Part shown: in pieces, positions 35,818 to 43,629 of the stretch
Layout of the letters: each line of letters opens with the position of its first letter
How positions within the stretch are numbered: position 1 is the stretch's first letter
DNA from: UBA1738 sp045655325
GTDB taxonomy: Bacteria; Bacillota; Clostridia; UBA1381
DNA length: 64,000 nucleotides
Direction: 5' to 3'
Assembly (NCBI GenBank): GCA_045655325.1
Contig: JAZOOY010000062.1
Coordinates: forward strand, 27,079 to 91,078
Notes under the pieces: model-generated
What the model was told of the DNA's origin: nothing
The model's input: only the letters and a program-made list of their open reading frames with translations
Databases searched by the model: none
Made by a program: the position numbers and the translations under genes

Positions 35818-36657
35818 ATTTTGTTCATCGTTTAGTTTTTTTGAGAAATTTATGTATGCACGAGGTGAGACAGACTCGTGATTTTTAAACACAGTTGAGA
35901 AGTAGTTGCTGTCGTCAAAGCCTGACAACATCGCTATTTTTGTTATGCTGTAATTTGTGGAATGCATAAGGTTTTTAGCAAACAAAATCTTCGCAGAAAT
36001 AATGTATTCCTTAAACCCGAACCCTGTTTCCTGCTTGAACTTTCGTGAAAAATGGGTAGGACTCATATAAAACTTTTCCGCAACAGAAGTAAGGGAAACT
36101 TCGTTGATTTCAGGCGTTCCGACAAGACTGTTTATGTACTTTACCGATTCTTCAATGACCGTTGGTTTATGCTCTGTTGCAAGGGTAGCATCGCCCTTAG
36201 AAACAAGCCTTGAAAGAGTAATTAAAATCTCGCCAAGCTCATATTTTAACATAATATCATAGCCGTCGCCCTTGTTTTTAAACTCTTTATAAATCTTTGA
36301 AAATAATAGGTCAATAAGGGAAAAGTCCTTTTCGTCAATAGAAAATCTTCTGAATTTGAAAAGGTTAAAAAGGGTATCAGAAAGCGACTCATCAAGGGAA
36401 GTTGAATAAAATCGTATAATAAAATATGTACTGTCACCATTATCATATAGCCTTGCTTTATGGATGGTGTTTTTGTTTGTTAAAACAATGGTTTTTGGCT
36501 CAACAGGAATAATTTCATCATCAATAAAATAAGTGAAATTTCCGCTCCTTACATAAAGAAGTTCATAGTAGGGATGGGAGTGATTTTCTGATTCAACTTT
36601 GCGATGATTTTTTGATTTTGAGACGTTTATTCCATAAATATCAGAGAATTCAAGCAT
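35815..36657 (-). CDS. AraC-family transcriptional regulator (of the sugar cluster)
   Basis: This 280-residue regulator has an N-terminal cupin sensor (HSHPYYELLYVRSG near residues 29-42) and a C-terminal double helix-turn-helix (MSPTHFSRKFKQETGFGFKEYI and SITKIAMLSGFDDSNYFSTVFK regions). It is divergent from the catabolic cluster starting at 36911 and is the likely activator. I start it at ATG 36657 behind GGGAGG; a further upstream ATG lacks a good site. A direct repeat, AGATGACAAA twice, lies before the divergent operon and is a candidate binding site. The inducer is unknown. Confidence 0.9.
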   Translation of the reverse strand: MLEFSDIYGINVSKSKNHRKVESENHSHPYYELLYVRSGNFTYFIDDEIIPVEPKTIVLTNKNTIHKARLYDNGDSTYFIIRFYSTSLDESLSDTLFNLFKFRRFSIDEKDFSLIDLLFSKIYKEFKNKGDGYDIMLKYELGEILITLSRLVSKGDATLATEHKPTVIEESVKYINSLVGTPEINEVSLTSVAEKFYMSPTHFSRKFKQETGFGFKEYIISAKILFAKNLMHSTNYSITKIAMLSGFDDSNYFSTVFKNHESVSPRAYINFSKKLNDEQN

Positions 36658-36687
36658 GATTTTACCTCCCATTTCAAACTTGCTTTT

Positions 36688-36717
36688 ATTATACAATAAC
36701 CTTTAATTTTTTGTCAA
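36688..36717 (-). promoter_or_regulatory. Promoter for the araC-type gene
   Basis: Minus-strand TTGACA, 18 bases, TATAAT. Confidence 0.75.
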
Positions 36718-36795
36718 TTGGTTTTTTGCTAAAAATAGTAGAAAAAGGTAACAAAGTGCAAAAACGGGTAAAAAATGTAAAAAAATGACCTGAAT

Positions 36796-36834
36796 AGATG
36801 ACAAAAAATTAAAGATTTAAAAAAAGATGACAAA
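36796..36834 (+). promoter_or_regulatory. Candidate AraC-type operator: two AGATGACAAA direct repeats
   Basis: The 10-base copies start at 36796 and 36825, 29 bases apart, just upstream of a poor -35 region. Tandem direct repeats beside a weak -35 are typical for AraC-family activation. Confidence 0.45.
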
Positions 36835-36864
36835 TTTGTTATAGAAAATAAGGGACATAAGATT

Positions 36865-36870
36865 TATAAT
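36865..36870 (+). promoter_or_regulatory. -10 element of the sugar catabolic operon
   Basis: TATAAT is perfect, but 17 bases upstream there is only TAGAAA, so the promoter probably needs an activator. Confidence 0.5.
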
Positions 36871-36910
36871 GTAATTGAAATCATATATTTCAAAAAAGGA
36901 GATGAGATGT

Positions 36911-37825
36911 TTGGAAAGACTATTTAAAGGGGCAAACGCCATAGTTTTAACACCTTTTACAGAAGATGCAAAGGTGGACAAGAACCTACTTGAAAAATAT
37001 GTGGCACGTGCAGTTGACTCAGGTTGTTTGGACGGTATCATTATGTGCGGTTCAACAGGTGAATTTTCAAGACTTTCTTTCGAAGAAAATGTTGAAATTA
37101 TGAAGATTGCACAGGATGTTTGCAGAGGCAGAACAAAATTCATCTGTGGTGCAACAGCAGGTGACAGCTATACGGCTTGCAGATACGTTGAGCAGATCGG
37201 AAAACTTAATGCTGACGGTATCTTGATAGCACCTCCATACTACTTCACTCTAACCGATGAAGAAGTTTTGGAATACTACAAGAGTGTAATCAATGCAAAT
37301 GATGCAAATGTACCAATCATCGGTTACAACATTCCTCAGTGTACAAACCCACTTTCAGTAAAAGTGTTTAAGGAACTTCTTAAGTACAATTGCGTTAAGG
37401 GATTCAAGAACAGCTGGAACGATATGCAGCAGATCACTGAAGAAATCGCAATCCGTGACGAAAAAAGACCAGACGTTTCAATGCTAACAGGTCTTGATGC
37501 TTGTCTATACGGCACATTGTCACTTGGCGGAGACGGTGTTTTCTCTGCAATTGCATACCTAATGCCTGAAGTTTCTGATTTCATTATCAAGAACCACGGC
37601 AAATATGATAAGGCATTTAAGTGTCAGGCAGACCTTATTAAGCTTATCAACGTAGTCAACAGATTCACATTCCCATTCGGTTACCGTGTGCTATCTGATG
37701 CACTTGGCTGTCCTTTGGGTGTTGGTAGAGAAGAAATTCCTCCAACAATGGCTCTTTCTGTTGAACGCGCAAAACAGGAAATGAAAGAAATTTACAGAGA
37801 TATCATAACAAAATATTTATATTAA
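36911..37825 (+). CDS. DapA-superfamily class I aldolase/lyase, first paralog
   Basis: This 304-residue TIM-barrel protein belongs to the dihydrodipicolinate synthase / N-acetylneuraminate lyase superfamily. GSTGEFSRLSFEE at 47-59 binds the pyruvyl part, Tyr139 in GYNIP is the proton relay and Lys166 in GFKNS is the expected Schiff-base lysine, so a full aldolase site is present. In this context it is a candidate 2-keto-3-deoxy-sugar-acid aldolase rather than DapA. I start it at TTG 36911, nine bases after GGAG; an in-frame ATG at 36902 abuts the site. It leads a run of catabolic genes. Confidence 0.85.
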   Translation: MERLFKGANAIVLTPFTEDAKVDKNLLEKYVARAVDSGCLDGIIMCGSTGEFSRLSFEENVEIMKIAQDVCRGRTKFICGATAGDSYTACRYVEQIGKLNADGILIAPPYYFTLTDEEVLEYYKSVINANDANVPIIGYNIPQCTNPLSVKVFKELLKYNCVKGFKNSWNDMQQITEEIAIRDEKRPDVSMLTGLDACLYGTLSLGGDGVFSAIAYLMPEVSDFIIKNHGKYDKAFKCQADLIKLINVVNRFTFPFGYRVLSDALGCPLGVGREEIPPTMALSVERAKQEMKEIYRDIITKYLY

Positions 37826-37844
37826 TTTAAAGGGGTATAAAACT

Positions 37845-39008
37845 ATGAAAATCACAAAAGTAGAACCAATTCTATTATCTTATGAATACAAGCCAGACGA
37901 ACAGTGGGGCTGGTCAGGCGGAGAAGTTAAAGTATGGCACACAGCTCTAGTTAGAGTTTGGTCAGACGAAGGAATTTACGGTCTTGGCGAAATGGGTACA
38001 GGCCACTACATTCCAGAAGCTGCAAAGTCAATCTGCAACTTCCTATCATCAACACTTGTTGGTCAGGATCCATTTGAAATCAACGTACTTTTTGAAAAAA
38101 TGTATAAGCTAGGTGCAAACTGGGGTAGACGTGGTATCGCTATGGGCGTTATCAGTGGTATCGAAAATGCACTTTGGGATTTGAAGGGTAAGGCTCTAGG
38201 CGTTCCAGTTTGGTCACTACTTGGCGGACGTTTCAGAAAGTCAATCCGTACATACGCATCAGGCGGTATGGAACAGCCAATCGAATCTCTAATCGCTGAA
38301 GTTAACAGCTACATTGAAAAGGGCTTCACAGCAGTTAAAATCCGTGGTGGATACGACGCTAAGCGTGATATCGCAAAGGTTAAGGCTATAAGAGAAGCTC
38401 TAGGTTATGATTTTGACCTTGCTCTTGACTGTGGTCAGGGATACGTTCCATTCGCTTGGTCAGCAAAAGAAGCTATCCAGGTTGTTAAGGGTCTTGAAGA
38501 ATATAAGCTAATGTTCATCGAAGAACCTTGCCGTACAGACGAACTTGATGTTTATGCAAGAGTTAGAGAAGAAAGCGGTTCAACACCAATTGCTGGTGGT
38601 GAAAACGGCTGTTCAATCTTTGAATACAAGCAGTTAATCGATAAGGGATGTCTTGACATCATTCAGCCTGACGTTACTCACGCAGGTGGTATCGGTGAAG
38701 TTAAGAAGGCTGCTGAATACGCTGCTCTAAATGGTATCACAGTTGCTCCTCACGTATTCCGTTCAGGTGCATCATTTGCAGCTCACTTACATTTGCTAAG
38801 TGCTATTCCAAACGCACTTATCTGTGAATTCCAGCAGATTGCTAACCCACTAAGAGAAGAACTTCTAAATCAGCCACTAAAGATGGTTGACGGTAAGCTT
38901 CTTGTTCCAGAAGAACCAGGTCTTGGTATCCACTTAGATGACGAAATCATCAACAAGTATCCATATAAGCCAGGTACAGAACAGAGATTTAAGGTAGAAA
39001 CAGTGTGA
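37845..39008 (+). CDS. Enolase-superfamily sugar acid dehydratase (mandelate racemase type)
   Basis: This 387-residue protein has the N-terminal capping domain and barrel of the mandelate racemase subgroup. Metal ligands are Asp195 (LDCGQ), Glu226 (IEEP) and Glu253 (GGEN); the catalytic dyad is Asp276 and His303 (APHVF). At the first base position it reads Lys165-Ile-Arg167 rather than the usual Lys-x-Lys. Members with His as base mostly dehydrate aldonic acids to 2-keto-3-deoxy acids, which suits the flanking aldolase, lactonase and dehydrogenase genes. The particular sugar acid (fuconate, galactonate, arabinonate and others) is not determined. It lies 19 bases after the aldolase gene. Confidence 0.85.
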   Translation: MKITKVEPILLSYEYKPDEQWGWSGGEVKVWHTALVRVWSDEGIYGLGEMGTGHYIPEAAKSICNFLSSTLVGQDPFEINVLFEKMYKLGANWGRRGIAMGVISGIENALWDLKGKALGVPVWSLLGGRFRKSIRTYASGGMEQPIESLIAEVNSYIEKGFTAVKIRGGYDAKRDIAKVKAIREALGYDFDLALDCGQGYVPFAWSAKEAIQVVKGLEEYKLMFIEEPCRTDELDVYARVREESGSTPIAGGENGCSIFEYKQLIDKGCLDIIQPDVTHAGGIGEVKKAAEYAALNGITVAPHVFRSGASFAAHLHLLSAIPNALICEFQQIANPLREELLNQPLKMVDGKLLVPEEPGLGIHLDDEIINKYPYKPGTEQRFKVETV

Positions 39009-39018
39009 GGAACTAACA

Positions 39019-39714
39019 ATGTATAAGGTTACTTTGTTAAAAACTGCACACATTGACTGTGCTGAGAGTGTCCTTTATAAAGGCGGCGATCCAAATATCG
39101 CCTCAACAATCGGTTGTCACGCATTCCTTATTCAAAAAGGTGATGAGTATTACCTTATTGACACAGGAATTGAAAGCATTTCAGAGGCTAATAAAACCAA
39201 GTCAAGTAAAGCCGATTGGGCAAGATTTGAGGACGAGTACAGTATAAAAGAAAACCTTGACAGATTAGGAGTTGACTGCGAGAGAATTACGAAAGTTTTT
39301 CTGACTCACAGTCACTATGACCATATTTCGGGTGTCGTTCATTTTAAAAATGCAGATTTTTATATGACAAAGGAAGAGTATGACCTGTTCCTTAATGACA
39401 CCAGCGTTCACCGTATAGTCAATGCACCTGTATATGAGTTTTTTAAAGATAAGAACATTATCTTAGTTGACGATGAAATGCAGGTAGGCGATATTACGTT
39501 GAAGCACAGAGGCGGGCACACAAAGGGGAGTATGAGTGTAGAGCTTGGCAATATGCTTTTCGTGGGTGATACAGTTTTCAATCACAAAAACGTTGAAAAC
39601 CGTGTTACCCCGGGCTTTACACAATTCCCTCAAATATCGCAGGAGCTTGTTAATGAATATGCTGACTATAAGGGACGCATTGTGACAAGTCACGACTTTA
39701 AGGAGGAAATCTAA
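39019..39714 (+). CDS. MBL-fold metallohydrolase, putative sugar lactonase
   Basis: This 231-residue metallo-beta-lactamase-fold protein carries the two-metal motif HSHYDH (His97, His99, Asp101, His102), then GGHTKGS, the bridging Asp in VGDTVF and a final TSHDF. The layout resembles AhlD-type lactonases. Between a dehydratase and an SDR dehydrogenase, hydrolysis of a sugar lactone is a reasonable inference, but no substrate signature proves it. Its stop overlaps the next start (TAATG). Confidence 0.8.
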   Translation: MYKVTLLKTAHIDCAESVLYKGGDPNIASTIGCHAFLIQKGDEYYLIDTGIESISEANKTKSSKADWARFEDEYSIKENLDRLGVDCERITKVFLTHSHYDHISGVVHFKNADFYMTKEEYDLFLNDTSVHRIVNAPVYEFFKDKNIILVDDEMQVGDITLKHRGGHTKGSMSVELGNMLFVGDTVFNHKNVENRVTPGFTQFPQISQELVNEYADYKGRIVTSHDFKEEI

Positions 39715-40472
39715 TGTTTGATTTAAACGGAAAAATCGCTCTTGTAACAGGATCAAGCCGTGGTATCGGTAAAGCTATCGCAACACGTCTTGCTGAAGCC
39801 GGAGCTGAAGTTATCCTTCACGGAAGAAGCGAAAGCGGAGCTTTAAAAGCAACTGCAGAAGAAATTATTGCAGCAGGCGGTAAGGCTCATACAGTATTTG
39901 CTGATACATCAAGCATCGAACAGATTGATGCTATGTTTGATAAAATCAAGAAGGAATTTGGCCATCTTGATATTATGGTAAACAATGCGGCAATCGTGCT
40001 TCGTGCACCATTCTTAGAAATCACCGTTGAGGATTGGGACAGAACAATGACCACAAACTCAAGAGGCTATTTCTACTGCGGTCAGCAGGCTGCAAAACTT
40101 ATGCTTGATAACGAAAATGGCGGAAGAATTATTAATATTTCTTCTATTTCACAGTTTGAAGCAGCATCAGGAAGATGTCACTATTGTGCATCAAAGGGTG
40201 CAATCGGTATGCTAACAAAGGGAATGGCGCTTGAACTTGCTGAAAAGAATATCACAGTAAACGCAGTGCTTCCTGGAAGTATCCACACAGACTTCAACGA
40301 TGACGTATTAAGCGATAAAGAATTTTACGCAAAGTGCGTAGCAGGTATTCCTCTTGGAAGACTTGGTAAGGCTGATGATATTGCAGGTGCAGTTGTTATG
40401 CTTGCAAGCGAGGAAGCTTCTTACATAAGCGGTGCCGAAATCGTAATCGACGGTGCTAAAACAGTATTTTAA
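39714..40472 (+). CDS. SDR family NAD(P)-dependent dehydrogenase
   Basis: This 252-residue classical short-chain dehydrogenase has TGSSRGIG at 12-19, NNAA at 90-93, catalytic Ser near 143, Tyr157 and Lys161 (Y-C-A-S-K), and a C-terminal YISGAEIVIDGAKTVF substrate-binding end. It probably oxidises a sugar or keto-acid hydroxyl; it could form the lactone hydrolysed by the preceding MBL protein or act later on a 3-deoxy-keto acid. AAGGAGG lies just before the start, which overlaps the previous stop by one base. Confidence 0.88.
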   Translation: MFDLNGKIALVTGSSRGIGKAIATRLAEAGAEVILHGRSESGALKATAEEIIAAGGKAHTVFADTSSIEQIDAMFDKIKKEFGHLDIMVNNAAIVLRAPFLEITVEDWDRTMTTNSRGYFYCGQQAAKLMLDNENGGRIINISSISQFEAASGRCHYCASKGAIGMLTKGMALELAEKNITVNAVLPGSIHTDFNDDVLSDKEFYAKCVAGIPLGRLGKADDIAGAVVMLASEEASYISGAEIVIDGAKTVF

Positions 40473-40489
40473 TTAAGGAGAATCTAGAT

Positions 40490-41371
40490 ATGTTTAAAGG
40501 ATGTTGTCCGGTTGTTAACGTTCCTTTCAATGAGGACTATTCAATCGACTTTGAATCACTAAAGAGCGAAATCGATTTCATATATGACGGAGGCTGTAAG
40601 AGCATTTGTCTATTTGCATTCAACTCAGAACCATATAAGCTATCATTTGATGAAAAGGTTGAAACAATTAAGCAGTTCCTACAGATGGTAGACAAGAGAA
40701 TGGAAACACTAGTTGGTCTTGTTGAAAACTCTCTTGGCGACGTTATCAATCTTGGCAAGGCTGCAAAGGAATATGGTGCTGACGGTGTTATTCTTTACCC
40801 ACCTGCACTTTCAACTCCGCAAGGGGCAGCTTTGGTTGAATACTTTAAGACAATTGCAGACGCAGTTGATCTACCTGTAATGATTCAGGATAACCCACGT
40901 TCAACAGGCGTAACAATGCCACTTGAAATGCTTCTTGACGCATTCCGTGATATTGAACAGTTCAACTACATTAAGGTTGAATGTCCAATCCCAATGAGAA
41001 AAATGCGTGAAATCATCAAGAGAACTGACGGAAAGCTACTTTGCTACAACGGTAACGGCGGTATCTTCGCTATTGACGCATTCATAAGCGGTGCTACAGG
41101 TATTATGCCGGGTGCACTACTTGCCGGCGAATTTGCTGAAATGACAAAGACATTTGAAAGCGGTAATCTTGAAGAAGCAAGAGATAAGTTTGAAAAGATT
41201 CTTCCACTTGCTTGGTACGAAGACCAGTCACTTGAGTTCTATGTAGCTTGTGAAAAGTTCCTTCTAAAGGAAATCGGAGTTATTAAGAGCGATACAGTAA
41301 GAAAACCTGGCGTTCAGCTAACAGACTTCGAAAAAGAAGAACTATTAAATCTTTATAAGAGACTTAAATAA
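40490..41371 (+). CDS. DapA-superfamily protein, second paralog (possible keto-deoxy acid dehydratase)
   Basis: This 293-residue protein shares the barrel with the first paralog but is clearly distinct. Lys162 (YIKVE) is the expected Schiff-base lysine. The usual catalytic Tyr of the YNxP motif is replaced by IQDNP at 132-136, and the GSTGE loop is replaced by AFNSEPYKLS at 43-52. From memory, an IQD-type motif occurs in L-2-keto-3-deoxyarabonate dehydratases of this superfamily, so dehydration rather than aldol cleavage is possible. AAGGAG precedes the ATG; a terminator ends the operon after it. Confidence 0.82.
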   Translation: MFKGCCPVVNVPFNEDYSIDFESLKSEIDFIYDGGCKSICLFAFNSEPYKLSFDEKVETIKQFLQMVDKRMETLVGLVENSLGDVINLGKAAKEYGADGVILYPPALSTPQGAALVEYFKTIADAVDLPVMIQDNPRSTGVTMPLEMLLDAFRDIEQFNYIKVECPIPMRKMREIIKRTDGKLLCYNGNGGIFAIDAFISGATGIMPGALLAGEFAEMTKTFESGNLEEARDKFEKILPLAWYEDQSLEFYVACEKFLLKEIGVIKSDTVRKPGVQLTDFEKEELLNLYKRLK

Positions 41372-41380
41372 ATGTAACAG

Positions 41381-41412
41381 TTCGGGTAGGGCGGCTTGCC
41401 CTTCCCGAATTT
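41381..41412 (+). terminator. Terminator after the second DapA paralog
   Basis: TTCGGG-AGGGC and GCCCT-CCCGAA form a long stem around GGCTT, followed by TTTGT. The weak T run may allow some readthrough into the next gene. Confidence 0.8.
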
Positions 41413-41442
41413 GTATATTATAATCATATCGGAGGACTTGAT

Positions 41443-42273
41443 ATGAAATTCGAAAACGGAATTGGCCTTACAACTGCAGTGCTTTTGCCATTTTTTAATG
41501 ACCTTTTGGAAGATACATTAAAAACAATAGAATGGGCAAAGGAAAACGGTTTTTCCTGGGTTGAGGTACGTGATAAAAACGTGGAGCTTAATAGAGCTGG
41601 CGTTGAAAAAATCCGTAACCTTGCGAACAAGCTTGGCATAAGAATCCACTATGCTTGGGACTCAAACGATATGCTAAAGCCGGGAAATGATGCGCTTTTT
41701 AAGAAAGCTATTCAGAATGCGGCAGTTTTTGGCACAGATACAGTTGCAAGACTTACTTTTGCAAACTCTGTATTTATGGAAAACCCAAAAGCTTGCGGAT
41801 TTACAGAACGTCAGGCTGATTTGATTTGCGAAAAGGTTATTTCATATAACCGTCTTGCAAAGGCGTCAGGCGTAATCCTTTGCTATGAAAACGCCCTTGA
41901 ATCTTTATATAATAAAGGTGACGAAAAGGGAATAGAATACTTCTTAAATAGACTTGGCTTTATGAAGATGACCTATGATATGGGTAATGCGCTAAATAAA
42001 AACGCAGGCGCTTCTTATTCTTCTCCAAAAGAAACAGAAGACTTTTATGAAAAGTATAAAAATAAAGCACCATACATCCACTTTAAAACCACAAAAGACG
42101 GCATAATGCAACCAAAAATGGTTATGGATGCCGATGTTGACTTCGAAAAATACTTTAGAATGATACCGGATGACGCTTGGCTTTGTGTTGAAATCCCTGC
42201 AAGCGAAACCGAGGCTCAAACTAAGGAAAATATAATAGATGCACTTGTTTCAATGAAATCATTTGCAATGTAG
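41443..42273 (+). CDS. Sugar phosphate isomerase/epimerase-like TIM-barrel protein
   Basis: This 276-residue protein has the xylose isomerase-like (AP_endonuc_2) barrel pattern: WVEVRDK near 39-45, ILCYENALES with a metal-type Glu, MTYDMGNALN and YIHFKTTKDG, then LCVEIPAS near the end. These positions suit a divalent metal site. It probably isomerises or epimerises a ketose or keto-acid within the catabolic pathway. It lies after a moderately strong terminator, behind GGAGG, and no clear promoter is seen, so partial readthrough is likely. The substrate is unknown. Confidence 0.75.
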   Translation: MKFENGIGLTTAVLLPFFNDLLEDTLKTIEWAKENGFSWVEVRDKNVELNRAGVEKIRNLANKLGIRIHYAWDSNDMLKPGNDALFKKAIQNAAVFGTDTVARLTFANSVFMENPKACGFTERQADLICEKVISYNRLAKASGVILCYENALESLYNKGDEKGIEYFLNRLGFMKMTYDMGNALNKNAGASYSSPKETEDFYEKYKNKAPYIHFKTTKDGIMQPKMVMDADVDFEKYFRMIPDDAWLCVEIPASETEAQTKENIIDALVSMKSFAM

Positions 42274-42274
42274 G

Positions 42275-42301
42275 AAAAGGACAGAAATCTGTCCTTTTTT
42301 T
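42275..42301 (+). terminator. Terminator after the isomerase-like gene
   Basis: AAAAGGACA pairs with TGTCCTTTT around GAAATC, followed by Ts. Confidence 0.88.
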
Positions 42302-42302
42302 A

Positions 42303-42332
42303 TTGTAAATTAGATAATGGGTGTGGTATAAT
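42303..42332 (+). promoter_or_regulatory. Promoter for the iron alcohol dehydrogenase gene
   Basis: TTGTAA, 18 bases, TATAAT with extended TGG. Confidence 0.62.
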
Positions 42333-42420
42333 ATAGGAAGATGGTAAAGAGGTAAAAAGTTTTTATTAATTTTAGCGCCTGACTTGACACGGGTCTATAA
42401 AATAATTCAAGGAGAGAACT

Positions 42421-43593
42421 ATGAAAGATTTTATTTACTATGCACCTACCAAAGTATTCTTTGGAAAGGACAAGCATAAAGATATAGGAAAAATAATAAA
42501 AGAGTTCGGATACGATAACATAATGCTTCAGTATGGACAGGGAAGCATAAAGAAATCCGGACTATATGATGAGGTAATGACATCCCTTACTGAAAATGGT
42601 ATAAATGTTGTGGAAATGGGCGGTGTTGAGCCAAATCCGAAGATTACCTTTGTTCGAGAGGCTGTTAAGTTAGCAAAAGAAAAAGGCGTTCAAATGATAC
42701 TTGCAGTTGGTGGCGGAAGTGTTCTTGATTCTTCAAAATACACCGCTGCAGGTGCTTGTAGCGATTGTGACCCTTGGGATTTTCCAACAGGCAAAGCAAA
42801 GGTGGAAAATTCATTGCCTTTGGGATGTATCCTTACTATTGCCGCAGCAGGAAGTGAAATGAGTTCATCTGCGGTTATCACCAATATGGAACTTAATATG
42901 AAACGTGGGTTTAACAGCGAATTTAACAGATGCAAATTTGCTATTATGAATCCTGAACTAACATATTCGGTATCAAAATATCAAACCGCCTGTGGCGTGG
43001 TTGACATTATGGCACACACAATGGAGAGGTATTTTATGCCTATTGAACCAACAGACCTTACAGACAGAATCGCCGAAAGTGTTTTAAAAGCGACAATTTC
43101 AGCAGGTGCAACACTTATGGAAAATCCTGAAGATTATGAAGCTCGTGCCAATATGATGTGGGCATCAAGCCTGTCTCATAATGACCTTACAGGCTGTGGC
43201 CGTCAGAATGCACTTCCTGTGCATCAATTGGAGCATGCTTTAAGCGGTGAGTATGACCAGATAGCTCACGGTGCAGGACTTGCAGTGCTATTTCCTGCTT
43301 GGGCAAAGTATATCTACAAGCATAACATTCCACGCTTTGCACAGTTTGCACGAAGGGTTTGGGATTGTACCGAAGAAAATGATGAAACTGCAGCACTTTG
43401 TGGAATTCAAAAAATGGCTGAATATTTCAAATCAATCGGTATGCCATCAAGCCTTGCGGACTTTGACCTTGACGAGAACTGCATAGAAAGACTTGCAGAA
43501 CTTTGTACTTTTGGAAAACAAAGAACAATTAAAAGCTATATCGATATGGACTTTGATGTGATAAAAGAAATATTTGAAATTTGTGCGAAGTAG
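42421..43593 (+). CDS. Iron-containing alcohol dehydrogenase (BdhA/YqhD-like)
   Basis: This 390-residue group III dehydrogenase begins FIYYAPTKVFFGKDK, as in butanol dehydrogenases, and has the nucleotide motif AVGGGSVLDSSK near residue 96. Metal ligands lie in GVVDIMAHTMERYF and in HQLEHALSGEYDQIAHGAGLAVL, the latter as two conserved His blocks. It should reduce aldehydes with NAD(P)H. Next to the sugar acid cluster it could reduce lactaldehyde or a similar aldolase product, though it has its own promoter and might serve general fermentation. AAGGAGAG precedes the ATG. Confidence 0.92.
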   Translation: MKDFIYYAPTKVFFGKDKHKDIGKIIKEFGYDNIMLQYGQGSIKKSGLYDEVMTSLTENGINVVEMGGVEPNPKITFVREAVKLAKEKGVQMILAVGGGSVLDSSKYTAAGACSDCDPWDFPTGKAKVENSLPLGCILTIAAAGSEMSSSAVITNMELNMKRGFNSEFNRCKFAIMNPELTYSVSKYQTACGVVDIMAHTMERYFMPIEPTDLTDRIAESVLKATISAGATLMENPEDYEARANMMWASSLSHNDLTGCGRQNALPVHQLEHALSGEYDQIAHGAGLAVLFPAWAKYIYKHNIPRFAQFARRVWDCTEENDETAALCGIQKMAEYFKSIGMPSSLADFDLDENCIERLAELCTFGKQRTIKSYIDMDFDVIKEIFEICAK

Positions 43594-43629
43594 AACAATG
43601 GTACTTTACTATTGAAAGGAGAACGTACT

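Noticed and set aside
36875..36910. Upstream ATG starts for the first DapA paralog
   Set aside because: They lie before or directly on the GGAG site; TTG 36911 has proper spacing and gives the family N-terminus.
42384..42401. TTGACA near the iron alcohol dehydrogenase as a promoter
   Set aside because: The only -10-like sequence follows after 6 bases; the pair at 42303-42332 is much better.
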